The position numbers were made by a program, and so were the translations under genes. The notes beneath the pieces were generated by a model. That model did no database searches, was not told the DNA's origin, and worked only from the letters and a program-made list of their open reading frames with translations. Below are positions 50,126 to 58,267 of a DNA stretch of 64,000 bases, piece by piece. The DNA comes from SB21 sp964415295 (GTDB taxonomy: Bacteria; CLD3; SB21), in assembly GCA_964415295.1 (NCBI GenBank), contig CAYPYN010000007.1:1-64000 (forward strand). Reading direction: 5' to 3'. The first letter of the stretch is position 1. The number at the start of each line of letters is the position of its first letter.

Positions 50126-52267
50126 TCAATCCAGTTTCACGATGTCGATGCGGACATTGGTGGCGCCCGCTTTGGTAATGCCCAATTGTTTGGCGGCCGC
50201 GAGCGAAAGATCGATGACATTTCCGCCGCTGAAGGGTCCTCGGTCATTCACACGAACCTTAACTTCTTTATTATTTTTCAGGTTCGTCACTTTGAGAATT
50301 GCGCCGAAAGGCAGAGTCCGGTGCGCTGCGGTGAGCGCATTCATGTCAAACACCTCATCGTTGGCCGTGAGCTTACCATTGAATTCTTCCCCGTAAAACG
50401 AAGCTTTGCCTGTCTGGAAATTGTATATTTCGACCTTTTCGGTTTCCGCCGCCGCGGTCTTTGTCTCAGCCTTTATTTCTGTCTTGGCTTCTGTTTTCTC
50501 TGTCTTGGCCGCTGCGGCATCGTCCTTTGGATCTTCGTGTTCGGTCGGATCGAGTATGTCGAGCTGAACATCCGCCACGCCGCTGGTCAGCATATCCAGT
50601 TTTGTTGCGCCTGCGAGCGACAGATCAATGATACGTCCCGGAATAAATGGGCCGCGGTCATTGATGCGAACCTTGATGGAGCGCTTGTTTCCCAAATGTG
50701 TGACCTTCAGGATCGTTCCGAAGGGCAATGTCTTGTGCGCCGCGGTGTAGGCGTACATATCGAACACTTCTTCGTTGGCGGTCAGACGGCCGTGATACTT
50801 GTGAGCGTAATACGATGCGCTCCCCGTCTGAAAGTTCACCTGTTTGACATTAGCGGATGCGGTGGACTTGGCTTTGGATTCCGTGACGGTCTTGTCTTTG
50901 ACTTTCTTCGATACGCGCGTCCACTTGTAAGTGTCCACATCACCGGTGTTGCGGTTCTCATTGACTTCGCTGACGTAACTATGCTCGTCGCTGGTCACGA
51001 TCGTTCCGCGGTATTTCTGAGACTGCCAAGTGTAGTAAAACGTGTAATACTTGGCTTCGGGATCCGTGCTGGCATATTCGCCGAGATAGTCCGCTTCTTC
51101 ATTGAGGACCGCCTCGGCTCTCTCCTGATGTCCGCCGTTGAAGAACCATATGATGGAAAGACTTCGGCCGTTGTCGGTTACGACGACTTGTGAGACGCCG
51201 GGTTGATCGGTGGAATAGGAGCTTTGAACGACCCGGTCTGCGAAATCGCCGGAAGATGTTGATTTGGTCTTTTCATCGGTTTTGGCTGTTGTGGTTTTGG
51301 TCTTCGCAGCGGCGGTCGCGGAACCCGTTCCCTGGAATGAAACAAACCGTTTTGCGCCGACAAAGCGTTTCATATAATAGCCCATCGTGACCGCATCGTA
51401 TCCGAGTTTTTCCTGCGGATTCTTGGCATGGATCATTTGTTCATTGCCCATATAAATGGAGACATGAGAAACTCTCTGTCCTTCGGCAAAGAACAGAATA
51501 TCGCCAGCCTGCAGATCGTCGATCTTAGTACCGACTTTCTTTCCGATGGGTTCTTCCCAGATCTGATAGGAACAGCGGGGGAGTGTGATGCCAAACAGTG
51601 TTTGATAAACCGTGGTTACGAATCCTGAGCAATCGGAACCGCTTTTCTTTTTCCCCGCACCCCACACATAAGGCGTACCAATCCAGCTGTCCACTTCATT
51701 TTTCAGGGCATTGACCGAAACGGCTGTGGCGACCACTTCCGCCGAAGCGCGGAGGAGAAAATGCTGGGGCAATTCGACAAAACGTTTTACACCGATGCAT
51801 GTACCGTGGAAATTTTCCACCGGCGTCTCAACCACGCCGTCGGACGTGACGTGGATCATGCCGTACTCGAAATCGAGATAGATCGCGATATGATCTATCC
51901 GGCCGTCGGATTGAGTGGACCAGAACATGACGTCGCCGAGTTCCAGATCTTCTTCATTGAAGAGAATGCGCCGCCCGGAACGGCTCTCCCAGATCTCGGA
52001 AGGGCTGGCTTCAAGGCTGATATCAAAGCTATTCTTATAAGCGGTTCTGACGAAACCGATGTTGTCCGTTCCTGCTTTCTTAAGACCGGTTCCGGCCTTA
52101 TAGGGTGTACCTATCCAACTTTCGACTTCTTTGACAAAATCTTCGGGATACAGTTTGGCCTTGACCAGCGGAACGGTCTTTTTCTTGGTTCTGAGCTGTT
52201 CGATGGTCTGGCTTCGTGCATCCTGGGTTAATGTCAACGCTAACAGCACGTAGATAATCGTTCGCAC
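50126..52267 (-). CDS. Exported tandem NlpC/P60 + tandem RlpA-like DPBB protein
   Basis: I place the start at GTG 52267-52265, preceded by GCAGGAG, which opens a leader ending TQDARSQ; the 115-codon open extension upstream looks non-coding. This gives 713 residues. NlpC/P60 module 1 (~38-175) lacks the nucleophile: GTDNIGF replaces GSDCSGF, though IDHIAIYL keeps the His. Module 2 (~185-310) is intact (SGSDCSGFVTTVYQ, VSHVSIYMG). A ~160-residue beta-rich region follows after a Thr/Lys linker, then two RlpA DPBB domains (~510-600 and ~630-713) with AHKTLPFG, INDRGPF and IDLSLA motifs, joined by a Lys/Glu/Ala/Thr linker. A peptidoglycan endopeptidase coupled to glycan-binding or lytic RlpA units is likely. 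Confidence 0.85.
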   Translation of the reverse strand: MRTIIYVLLALTLTQDARSQTIEQLRTKKKTVPLVKAKLYPEDFVKEVESWIGTPYKAGTGLKKAGTDNIGFVRTAYKNSFDISLEASPSEIWESRSGRRILFNEEDLELGDVMFWSTQSDGRIDHIAIYLDFEYGMIHVTSDGVVETPVENFHGTCIGVKRFVELPQHFLLRASAEVVATAVSVNALKNEVDSWIGTPYVWGAGKKKSGSDCSGFVTTVYQTLFGITLPRCSYQIWEEPIGKKVGTKIDDLQAGDILFFAEGQRVSHVSIYMGNEQMIHAKNPQEKLGYDAVTMGYYMKRFVGAKRFVSFQGTGSATAAAKTKTTTAKTDEKTKSTSSGDFADRVVQSSYSTDQPGVSQVVVTDNGRSLSIIWFFNGGHQERAEAVLNEEADYLGEYASTDPEAKYYTFYYTWQSQKYRGTIVTSDEHSYVSEVNENRNTGDVDTYKWTRVSKKVKDKTVTESKAKSTASANVKQVNFQTGSASYYAHKYHGRLTANEEVFDMYAYTAAHKTLPFGTILKVTHLGNKRSIKVRINDRGPFIPGRIIDLSLAGATKLDMLTSGVADVQLDILDPTEHEDPKDDAAAAKTEKTEAKTEIKAETKTAAAETEKVEIYNFQTGKASFYGEEFNGKLTANDEVFDMNALTAAHRTLPFGAILKVTNLKNNKEVKVRVNDRGPFSGGNVIDLSLAAAKQLGITKAGATNVRIDIVKLD

Positions 52268-52577
52268 GGTGGTCTCCTGCTTATAGTGGATCCGAAATGG
52301 AGCGATCGATTTGAATCGATCGATGATGTGTGCCAATAATCTAAAAAATAAAGTTCTGAGTGCCAACCAAAATCTTTTCTCAGGTCTTTTTTCATGGCTG
52401 TGGTCAAACGGCACACACAGTGAAAGAAAAATCTTGCCCGTCCCAAAGATGCCGTGGAGAAATAATTGAATAATTTTCAGCGCCTTCGGATTTTCTGCCG
52501 GCCGTCGCAAAGGATGGCATTGAGTTTGAATACCTTCCATGCATCTATTCGTAACGAATCTTTTTTGTGGGGACATT
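52268..52577. other. Divergent intergenic region of NlpC/RlpA and LtaS-like genes
   Basis: The 310 bp between the two divergent start codons contain a long perfect palindrome near the NlpC/RlpA side and otherwise no recognisable gene or RNA. Both promoters must be here. Open frames from both neighbours extend into it, but their better starts leave it non-coding. Confidence 0.5.
52303..52322. promoter_or_regulatory. 20-nt palindrome upstream of NlpC/RlpA gene
   Basis: CGATCGATT and AATCGATCG form perfect 9-bp arms around TG. It starts 36 bp upstream of the GTG. The symmetry is much longer than expected by chance in 310 bp, so an operator, or a leader hairpin, is a fair suggestion. Confidence 0.5.
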
Positions 52578-54512
52578 ATGTTGAAGTGGAGCAAGTGGCC
52601 ATCCTTTTGCAAAAAACTATTCCTTTTTTACGTGTTAGGGGTTCTCTCGTTCTTGTTCTATCGAAGCGCCTTCTTCCTTCTGACCGATATTCCCGCGGAC
52701 ATTCCGGCCACCGATTTGCTCAAGGTGTTTTGGAGCGGAATACAGGCGGATTCGGTAACGATGGCGGTGATGTTATTCCTGCCGGCGCTTTACCATGTTG
52801 CTCTTGAATGGTTCTTGCCGAAAAACAGGATGCATCATGCGGTCATACGTACTATGATCTTTGCAGCATCGGCCTATGCGGTTGCGGTTTGCCTCACGGA
52901 CCTGGCCTATTACCGCTATTTCGGGCTGCGCATTACTTCTTCGGTTTTCACTTTGATGAGTTCCGCTTCCGTCACAGCGCGCATGCTGCTAACGGAATAC
53001 GGGGGCTATTTGCTCGCTTACACTGCGGTTTTGCTGTGGCTTTGGCGGGGGATCGGCATACTATCCCAACCATTCGATCTTATTGGTGTCAGGCTTTGCG
53101 ATCTTCCCAAGCGCCGTTCGTCGGTTATCACCCTATTTTCACTTTTTATTCTGATTGAGACGGCGCAAGGTTTTTCGTGGCACGGCGTATTCCGGATCGG
53201 CGAAGGCGAGGCCTGTGCCACCGCTTCACCGGAATTGAATCAGGTGGCTTTGAATCCGGTGAAATCTCTTACGCGTGAAGTATGGAGATCGGCTGTCAAA
53301 GGCGAAGGATTTGTTCCGCTGATGCCCGATAGCGAGGCGGTAACACAGGCCTCCGGTTTCTTAAAGATCGCCGCCGCCGGTCGCATGACCCCGCCAGTCC
53401 GCACGATATCATCGTCTCATCCCGCCCAACCGTACAACGTCGTCATTATTCTCATGGAATCTATGGCCGCTGATCATTTACGTTCGATCACCGGAGAAGG
53501 GAAGGGGCTTCGTTTCCTCGACAGTCTCGCCGGTCAGTCGATCTTATTCGATCATTTCTATTCGGCCGGTATCCATACCTATAACGGGGTTTTTTCATCT
53601 CTCTACGGATTACCTGCGTTACAGAAACGCCATCCTATGAATGCTGCCGACGCGCTCCAACCGCATTCCGGACTAAGTACGATACTCAAAGAAAGAAATT
53701 ACCTGAATCTGTTTTTTTGCCCGCACGATGCATCGTTTGACAACCTGGACGGCTTTTTGTCGGCCAACGGTTTTGACCGGGTAATCTCGGCTACGGACTA
53801 TTCGCACATCCGGCGTGTGAATATGTGGGGAACGGACGATCGGCAATTATTGACGATGACCGCCGACTATTTGGACACGATTCCAGCCGGTCGTCCGTTC
53901 TTGTCCGTGGTGCTTACCGCCAGCAATCACCGGCCGTTCAAATTGCCTAAATCCGAAGCGATCGCAAATCCCACGCGGAAGGACATGGTGGATTTTGCAG
54001 ACCGGAGTTTGGCCGGCTTTTTTGATCGTGCACGCAAATCGTCCTGGTTTGAAAATACCGTTTTCGTGCTTCTCGGGGATCATGGAGCGCCGGAGGCGTC
54101 GTGGCCGCATCTGAATCTGAGTTACCATCACGTACCGCTCCTGATTCGTTTACCGGGCCGCGTGACGGAAGGACGCCGCATCCGTACGCCGTCGGGCCAG
54201 ATCGATCTGACTTCCACGATCATGGGAATTCTGGACGGCCGTTACGTCGATCGAACTCTGGGGGTCGACCTGCTCAAAGAGGAAAGGCCTTACATGTTCT
54301 TTTCCTCCGATCAAAAAATCGCCTGTATCGGACAGAAGTTTCTCTACGTGAAAGACTCAAAGTCGGAGGTCATGTTCGATTACCGCTCGAAAGATCCGGC
54401 CGACCTGATGAATGTTTATCCCGATGAGGCCGTGCGGATGCGTCGGTATGCCTTGTCGATGATACAAACGGCTTTTTGGATGGTTTCGCACCGCAAACTC
54501 AGTTCGAACTGA
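52578..54512 (+). CDS. LtaS-like membrane sulfatase / phosphoglycerol transferase
   Basis: The start at ATG 52578 (MLKWSKWPSF) gives 644 residues; an upstream in-frame ATG lacks support. Five hydrophobic helices fill residues ~10-190. The C-terminal sulfatase-fold domain (~290-620) includes NVVIILMESMAADHL (metal Glu), HTYNGVFSSLYGLPA (nucleophile Thr), FFCPHDASFDN, VVLTASNHRPF and VFVLLGDHGAPE. This is the LtaS/MdoB/phosphoethanolamine-transferase arrangement. In a diderm it more likely modifies a glycan or lipid head group with phosphoglycerol or phosphoethanolamine than makes lipoteichoic acid. A GT4 glycosyltransferase follows 27 bp downstream. Confidence 0.87.
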   Translation: MLKWSKWPSFCKKLFLFYVLGVLSFLFYRSAFFLLTDIPADIPATDLLKVFWSGIQADSVTMAVMLFLPALYHVALEWFLPKNRMHHAVIRTMIFAASAYAVAVCLTDLAYYRYFGLRITSSVFTLMSSASVTARMLLTEYGGYLLAYTAVLLWLWRGIGILSQPFDLIGVRLCDLPKRRSSVITLFSLFILIETAQGFSWHGVFRIGEGEACATASPELNQVALNPVKSLTREVWRSAVKGEGFVPLMPDSEAVTQASGFLKIAAAGRMTPPVRTISSSHPAQPYNVVIILMESMAADHLRSITGEGKGLRFLDSLAGQSILFDHFYSAGIHTYNGVFSSLYGLPALQKRHPMNAADALQPHSGLSTILKERNYLNLFFCPHDASFDNLDGFLSANGFDRVISATDYSHIRRVNMWGTDDRQLLTMTADYLDTIPAGRPFLSVVLTASNHRPFKLPKSEAIANPTRKDMVDFADRSLAGFFDRARKSSWFENTVFVLLGDHGAPEASWPHLNLSYHHVPLLIRLPGRVTEGRRIRTPSGQIDLTSTIMGILDGRYVDRTLGVDLLKEERPYMFFSSDQKIACIGQKFLYVKDSKSEVMFDYRSKDPADLMNVYPDEAVRMRRYALSMIQTAFWMVSHRKLSSN

Positions 54513-54539
54513 AAACACACAAACCAAAAGGAGGCTTCT

Positions 54540-55703
54540 ATGCGGGTTCTCGTCGTAGCTTTGAAGTTCTTGCCGGCCAGCGGGGGGAGCGCAACCTATG
54601 CGCACAATCTGGCCGCAGGTCTGAAGGAGAGCGGACATACGGTCCGTGTTCTCGCGCCGCATTATCTGAGAAAGAATACCGATTATCAATTCGACTATGA
54701 GGTCTTCCGGATGCCCTTGACTTCGGAATTCTTCCGCGGCATTCGAATTCTGTTTGCGGCCCTTCAGATCTGGTGGCAGTATTTTCGCTTTCGTCCGGAC
54801 GTGATCTGGGCCTCGTCGTTTGCCGGCTGCCGGGCCATCGCGCCCCTGGACTTTTTGAAGATACCCTGGATCGGAACCATTCACGGGGGCGGTATTATCC
54901 GATGCCGCGGGGACCGACAGCCGTTCCTGAATTCATGGACGGTGCGTATGGGTCAACACTTCATCCAAAAGGCGCGGTGTATTGTGACGGTCAGCAGAGA
55001 GACGGACAAACTGATCCGTTCACTGATGCCCGAGCCATTCTTACGTAATGAGCCGAGAGTTATCTATAATGGTATCGAATTTGACCCAAAGCGTTTCGTA
55101 CCGAGGGATGCTGCATTGAAACGTCATCCGGAATTCCAAAATAAGCAGGTGCTGCTTACCGTGGGGCGCCTGGTCAAGGCCAAAGGCCATGACCTCGTCA
55201 TCCGGGCGGTTCATCTGCTGAGGGACGAGTTTCCGCAGCTGCATTACGCGATTGTCGGGGAGGGCCCGGAGAAAAACAATTTGATGGAATTGGTTCGAAG
55301 CCTGAATCTTCAGGATCGCGTAACCTTCACGGGTTATGTTGGAACGCAGGAATTGGAAGAATACTATGCCTTATGCGATCTGTTTGTGATGGCCGGGCGG
55401 AAAACGGAAGAGTTCATCGAAGGATTCGGTCTCGTATTCATCGAAGCTTCCTTGCGCGGCAAACCGGTGATCGGTACACGCGTAGGCGGAATTCCCGAGG
55501 CTATCGAAGACGGGTATACGGGTATGGTCATCGAACCGGAAAACCCCAGTCTTCTGGCCCAGCAGATCGGCGAGATTCTGCGGGATCCGGACTCGATGAG
55601 ACGGCTTGGGAGTAGCGGGAAGAAATGGGTAGAAGATCAATTTACCACGGACGTTATGGCAAGGCACAATGCTCAGTTATTGGCGGAGATCGGTTTGGTG
55701 TGA
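54540..55703 (+). CDS. GT4-family glycosyltransferase
   Basis: This 387-residue GT-B enzyme transfers a sugar from a nucleotide donor. The N-terminal domain begins FLPASGGSATYAHNLAAGL, the standard glycine-rich acceptor-side motif. The C-terminal domain has VLLTVGRLVKAKGHDLVIRAV, VTFTGYVGTQELEEYY and the donor-binding EEFIEGFGLVFIEASLRGKPVIGTRVGGIPEAI. AAAGGAGG 6 bp before ATG is the strongest ribosome site in the area. It lies 27 bp downstream of the LtaS-like gene, suggesting a joint role in making a surface glycan or glycolipid. No signal or TM segment. Substrates are unknown. Confidence 0.88.
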   Translation: MRVLVVALKFLPASGGSATYAHNLAAGLKESGHTVRVLAPHYLRKNTDYQFDYEVFRMPLTSEFFRGIRILFAALQIWWQYFRFRPDVIWASSFAGCRAIAPLDFLKIPWIGTIHGGGIIRCRGDRQPFLNSWTVRMGQHFIQKARCIVTVSRETDKLIRSLMPEPFLRNEPRVIYNGIEFDPKRFVPRDAALKRHPEFQNKQVLLTVGRLVKAKGHDLVIRAVHLLRDEFPQLHYAIVGEGPEKNNLMELVRSLNLQDRVTFTGYVGTQELEEYYALCDLFVMAGRKTEEFIEGFGLVFIEASLRGKPVIGTRVGGIPEAIEDGYTGMVIEPENPSLLAQQIGEILRDPDSMRRLGSSGKKWVEDQFTTDVMARHNAQLLAEIGLV

Positions 55704-55809
55704 GGAGTTATGTGATTGAACTGAATATTCGCGCAAACAGCGGCCGTGCATGCGATGACAAATCTTTGATAATAAATATGGTCCTCCTTTTCGGACAAGT
55801 GTGAAAGGT

Positions 55810-55842
55810 ACTGTCCGGCAAGACAGTTCAATTTTCTGTTTT
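55810..55842 (+). terminator. Weak terminator candidate after GT4 gene
   Basis: ACTGTC and GACAGT pair around a 6-nt loop and are followed by TCAATTTTCTGTTTT. The stem is short and the T-run interrupted. It overlaps the 3' end of the convergent lipoprotein gene. Confidence 0.35.
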
Positions 55843-57039
55843 CGGGTCAGAGTTGACACTTTGAACTTTGAACCGCTCCGGATCTTGCCTTAGTTTCGAC
55901 TTCTGGCCGACGGGTTCGTGGAATACGACGGTGATCTTCGTGTCCCGTTCCGCTGAGGCAGAACCAATGCTGGCTCCAACGACGGCACCTCCCACGACTC
56001 CCAAGATCATATATTCTATTCCTTCAAGATCTGGTCCGGTTTCTTTATCCGGATCCACTTCTTTTTCTTTGTGCGTCGAATTATAGATCGTTGCGACAAT
56101 AAGCCAGCCTGCAAGAGCGCCTGTCAGCATTCCCAAAACCGATATCCCGGTTTTCTTACGGATTCCCGGCTTCTCAATGATTTCAACGGATTGTACGACG
56201 GAAAAAAGCGTTGACATGCGTTGATTGGATGCGACATCAGTCCAGGTTATCAGTGAATCCGTAATACAGAAATCAGTACCGGCATAGGCCGTACTGTCCA
56301 GCAACAGGACCTTTCCGATCTTATGGTAGGCAAGGCGGTTGAAATCCTTGATGTTCTCATCGGTCCGGTTCATGAAGTCCAGATTCTTTTTGTGGAACTT
56401 GTACGCATCTGTGTTGGCAGGCGTACCAGGTATGGCTGCTTTCTTATTTTCACTTGTTACGGCCTGGCGATGCGTTATTGAATCTGAGTGTGACGGTGTC
56501 TCTACTGAGTCTACGGAAATTGCGACTTTGGTTGCGGAACCGTCCGTCGCTGCGGAAGTACCAGAGTACGATATAGGGATCGTCTCCGGTCTCCGGATCA
56601 CAACGTTATACGTCACATGCGGTGTTGGTAGCTGGCTCATGGCCAGGGCGCCGGCGGTTCCGGAGACGATATACACCGCAGGAGTACCGCTTCTTTTCAT
56701 TAGTACGGGCAATACACCGCCGATGAATCCCAAAATGGCCCCAGGCAATCCGACCTTTTTTGATAATTTTACAGATCGTACTCTGGTCAGAGGCACTTCT
56801 TTTTTGTCCCCGGTTTTCGTATCAGTAAAACTGAGCAGCTGACCGGCAATGTTCATATCACGTGCACCGAACATAGCGCTGTCCCTGAGTACAACTGTAC
56901 CGCTCTTACGGAACACCACAGCGTTGAATTCTTCGGCTCTCTGCGCCGAGTTCTCAGTGTAATCAATGACTCTTGGTAACGAACAGGACGTCAATGCGAT
57001 AAAGAGAATTGCAGTCATGATTATTGAAACACGTTTCAT
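55828..57039 (-). CDS. Two-module lipoprotein, paralog A of a tandem family
   Basis: This 403-residue protein has a lipobox LTSC (Cys19) followed by SLPRVIDYTENS. Module 1 (~30-135) and module 2 (~205-330) share EEFNAVVFRKSGTVVLRDS / KDFNRLAYHKIGKVLLLDS and VPLTRVRSVKLSKKVG / FSVVQSVEIIEKPG. Each ends in a Gly-rich hydrophobic hairpin (GAILGFIGGVLPV; GMLTGALAGWLI). A third Gly-zipper segment (ILGVVGGAVVGASIGSASA) precedes the basic tail VVFHEPVGQKSKLRQDPERF. It is the last gene of three adjacent paralogs, 17 bp after paralog B. Lipid anchor plus Gly-zipper segments suggest envelope insertion. I know no described family with this layout. Confidence 0.65.
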   Translation of the reverse strand: MKRVSIIMTAILFIALTSCSLPRVIDYTENSAQRAEEFNAVVFRKSGTVVLRDSAMFGARDMNIAGQLLSFTDTKTGDKKEVPLTRVRSVKLSKKVGLPGAILGFIGGVLPVLMKRSGTPAVYIVSGTAGALAMSQLPTPHVTYNVVIRRPETIPISYSGTSAATDGSATKVAISVDSVETPSHSDSITHRQAVTSENKKAAIPGTPANTDAYKFHKKNLDFMNRTDENIKDFNRLAYHKIGKVLLLDSTAYAGTDFCITDSLITWTDVASNQRMSTLFSVVQSVEIIEKPGIRKKTGISVLGMLTGALAGWLIVATIYNSTHKEKEVDPDKETGPDLEGIEYMILGVVGGAVVGASIGSASAERDTKITVVFHEPVGQKSKLRQDPERFKVQSVNSDPKTEN

Positions 57040-57056
57040 GCTTTTTCCTTAAGCGC

Positions 57057-58226
57057 TTACTCGGTTTTCTTATCTATTCCTTTAAGAGCTCTAACTTTGA
57101 ATCGCTCCGGATCTTGCCTGAGTTTTGATCTCGGTCCGACGGGTTCGTGGAATACGACGGTTATCTTTGTGTTCCGATCCGCCGAAGCCGAGCCTGCGTT
57201 CGCTCCAACGATGCCGCCAACTATTACGCCGAGTGGAATAAAGAATATTTCTTCTCCAATGGTGGCTAAACCCTCAAGAGTTTCCCCTTGAGAATCGACC
57301 TTCTCAGTGGGTATTGCTGCTGAAATCAAGGCACCTATCAGACCGCCGATAAGCGCTCCGCCGAGTCCTATGCCGGATTTACTCCCGCTCTCGACGCTGC
57401 CGGGGCGCTTGATGATTTCCACTTTCTGAACGCTTGTCATAGGGACAAACATCGTGTCCATGGTTGCGGATTCAACCCAATACAGATGGGCGTTGGATAT
57501 CCGAAATTGGGATCTGAAGTACATCGTACTATCGATAAGCAGTAAGCTTCCGAGATTGTTCGAACTGAGTTCATTGAAAGCTTTGATGGATCTTTCGGAT
57601 TGGTCTGAGTAATCGAATGTTTTGTAATTGAATACGTTCTTGTCTGAGGCCTCCTTCTTGTGCAAAGCCCTCATAGAATCCGTATTGATCCCCGTGGTTT
57701 GAGTTAATGAGGGGACTTTCAGGTCGGCTTTAGCTATTGCGGCCAATGGCTTATCGCCTTTTTCTCCCTGCAAGTCATAGATCAGATAGTCGCGTGAAAT
57801 CTGACTGAGAGCGACCGAGCCGGCAATACCTGAGAGCGCAATAAAAGCAAACACATCACTTTCTCTCAAGTCATCCGGATCGATCTGCAGTATCCAACCG
57901 GCCAAAGGACCGGCGATCAGGCCGAGGATAAAACCGGGTATCACGCCAACGAGACCGTTTTTCTTCCTAAAAACGATCGATCGTACCTTTTTCAAAGGCT
58001 CACAAGTGTCCGTTCCTTTCTCAGTCCAGCATAACATCGTATCCCTGATGGCGATGTTCAGAGCCCTGTGCGTGCTGCTGTCCATCAGCAGTACGATTCC
58101 TTCTCTCTTAAAGACGGCTTGGTTGAATTCATCGATTTGATTCTGCGATGTTCCGTTATAAACCAGGATTCGCGGCGAACAGGCGCCGAGATGGAAGGCC
58201 AGAAGTAGAATAAGAACGTATTTCAT
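57057..58226 (-). CDS. Two-module lipoprotein, paralog B
   Basis: This 389-residue paralog has lipobox LGAC (Cys16) and the following SPRILVYNGTS, matching paralog A. Module 1 has DEFNQAVFKREGIVLLMDSS and LKKVRSIVFRKKNG; module 2 has KAFNELSSNNLGSLLLIDS and MTSVQKVEIIKRPG. Gly-rich hydrophobic stretches follow each (GVIPGFILGLIAGPLAGWIL; GLGGALIGGLIGALISAAI), plus FFIPLGVIVGGIVGANAGSASA and the tail VVFHEPVGPRSKL. A and B share a 25-bp identical DNA stretch in the tail (55907-55931 and 57136-57160), so duplication is fairly recent or recombination maintains it. It lies 41 bp after C and 17 bp before A. Confidence 0.65.
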   Translation of the reverse strand: MKYVLILLLAFHLGACSPRILVYNGTSQNQIDEFNQAVFKREGIVLLMDSSTHRALNIAIRDTMLCWTEKGTDTCEPLKKVRSIVFRKKNGLVGVIPGFILGLIAGPLAGWILQIDPDDLRESDVFAFIALSGIAGSVALSQISRDYLIYDLQGEKGDKPLAAIAKADLKVPSLTQTTGINTDSMRALHKKEASDKNVFNYKTFDYSDQSERSIKAFNELSSNNLGSLLLIDSTMYFRSQFRISNAHLYWVESATMDTMFVPMTSVQKVEIIKRPGSVESGSKSGIGLGGALIGGLIGALISAAIPTEKVDSQGETLEGLATIGEEIFFIPLGVIVGGIVGANAGSASADRNTKITVVFHEPVGPRSKLRQDPERFKVRALKGIDKKTE

Positions 58227-58267
58227 AACTCCTCCCTCTGTCGCAGGATGCGGAGTATATCTGTATT

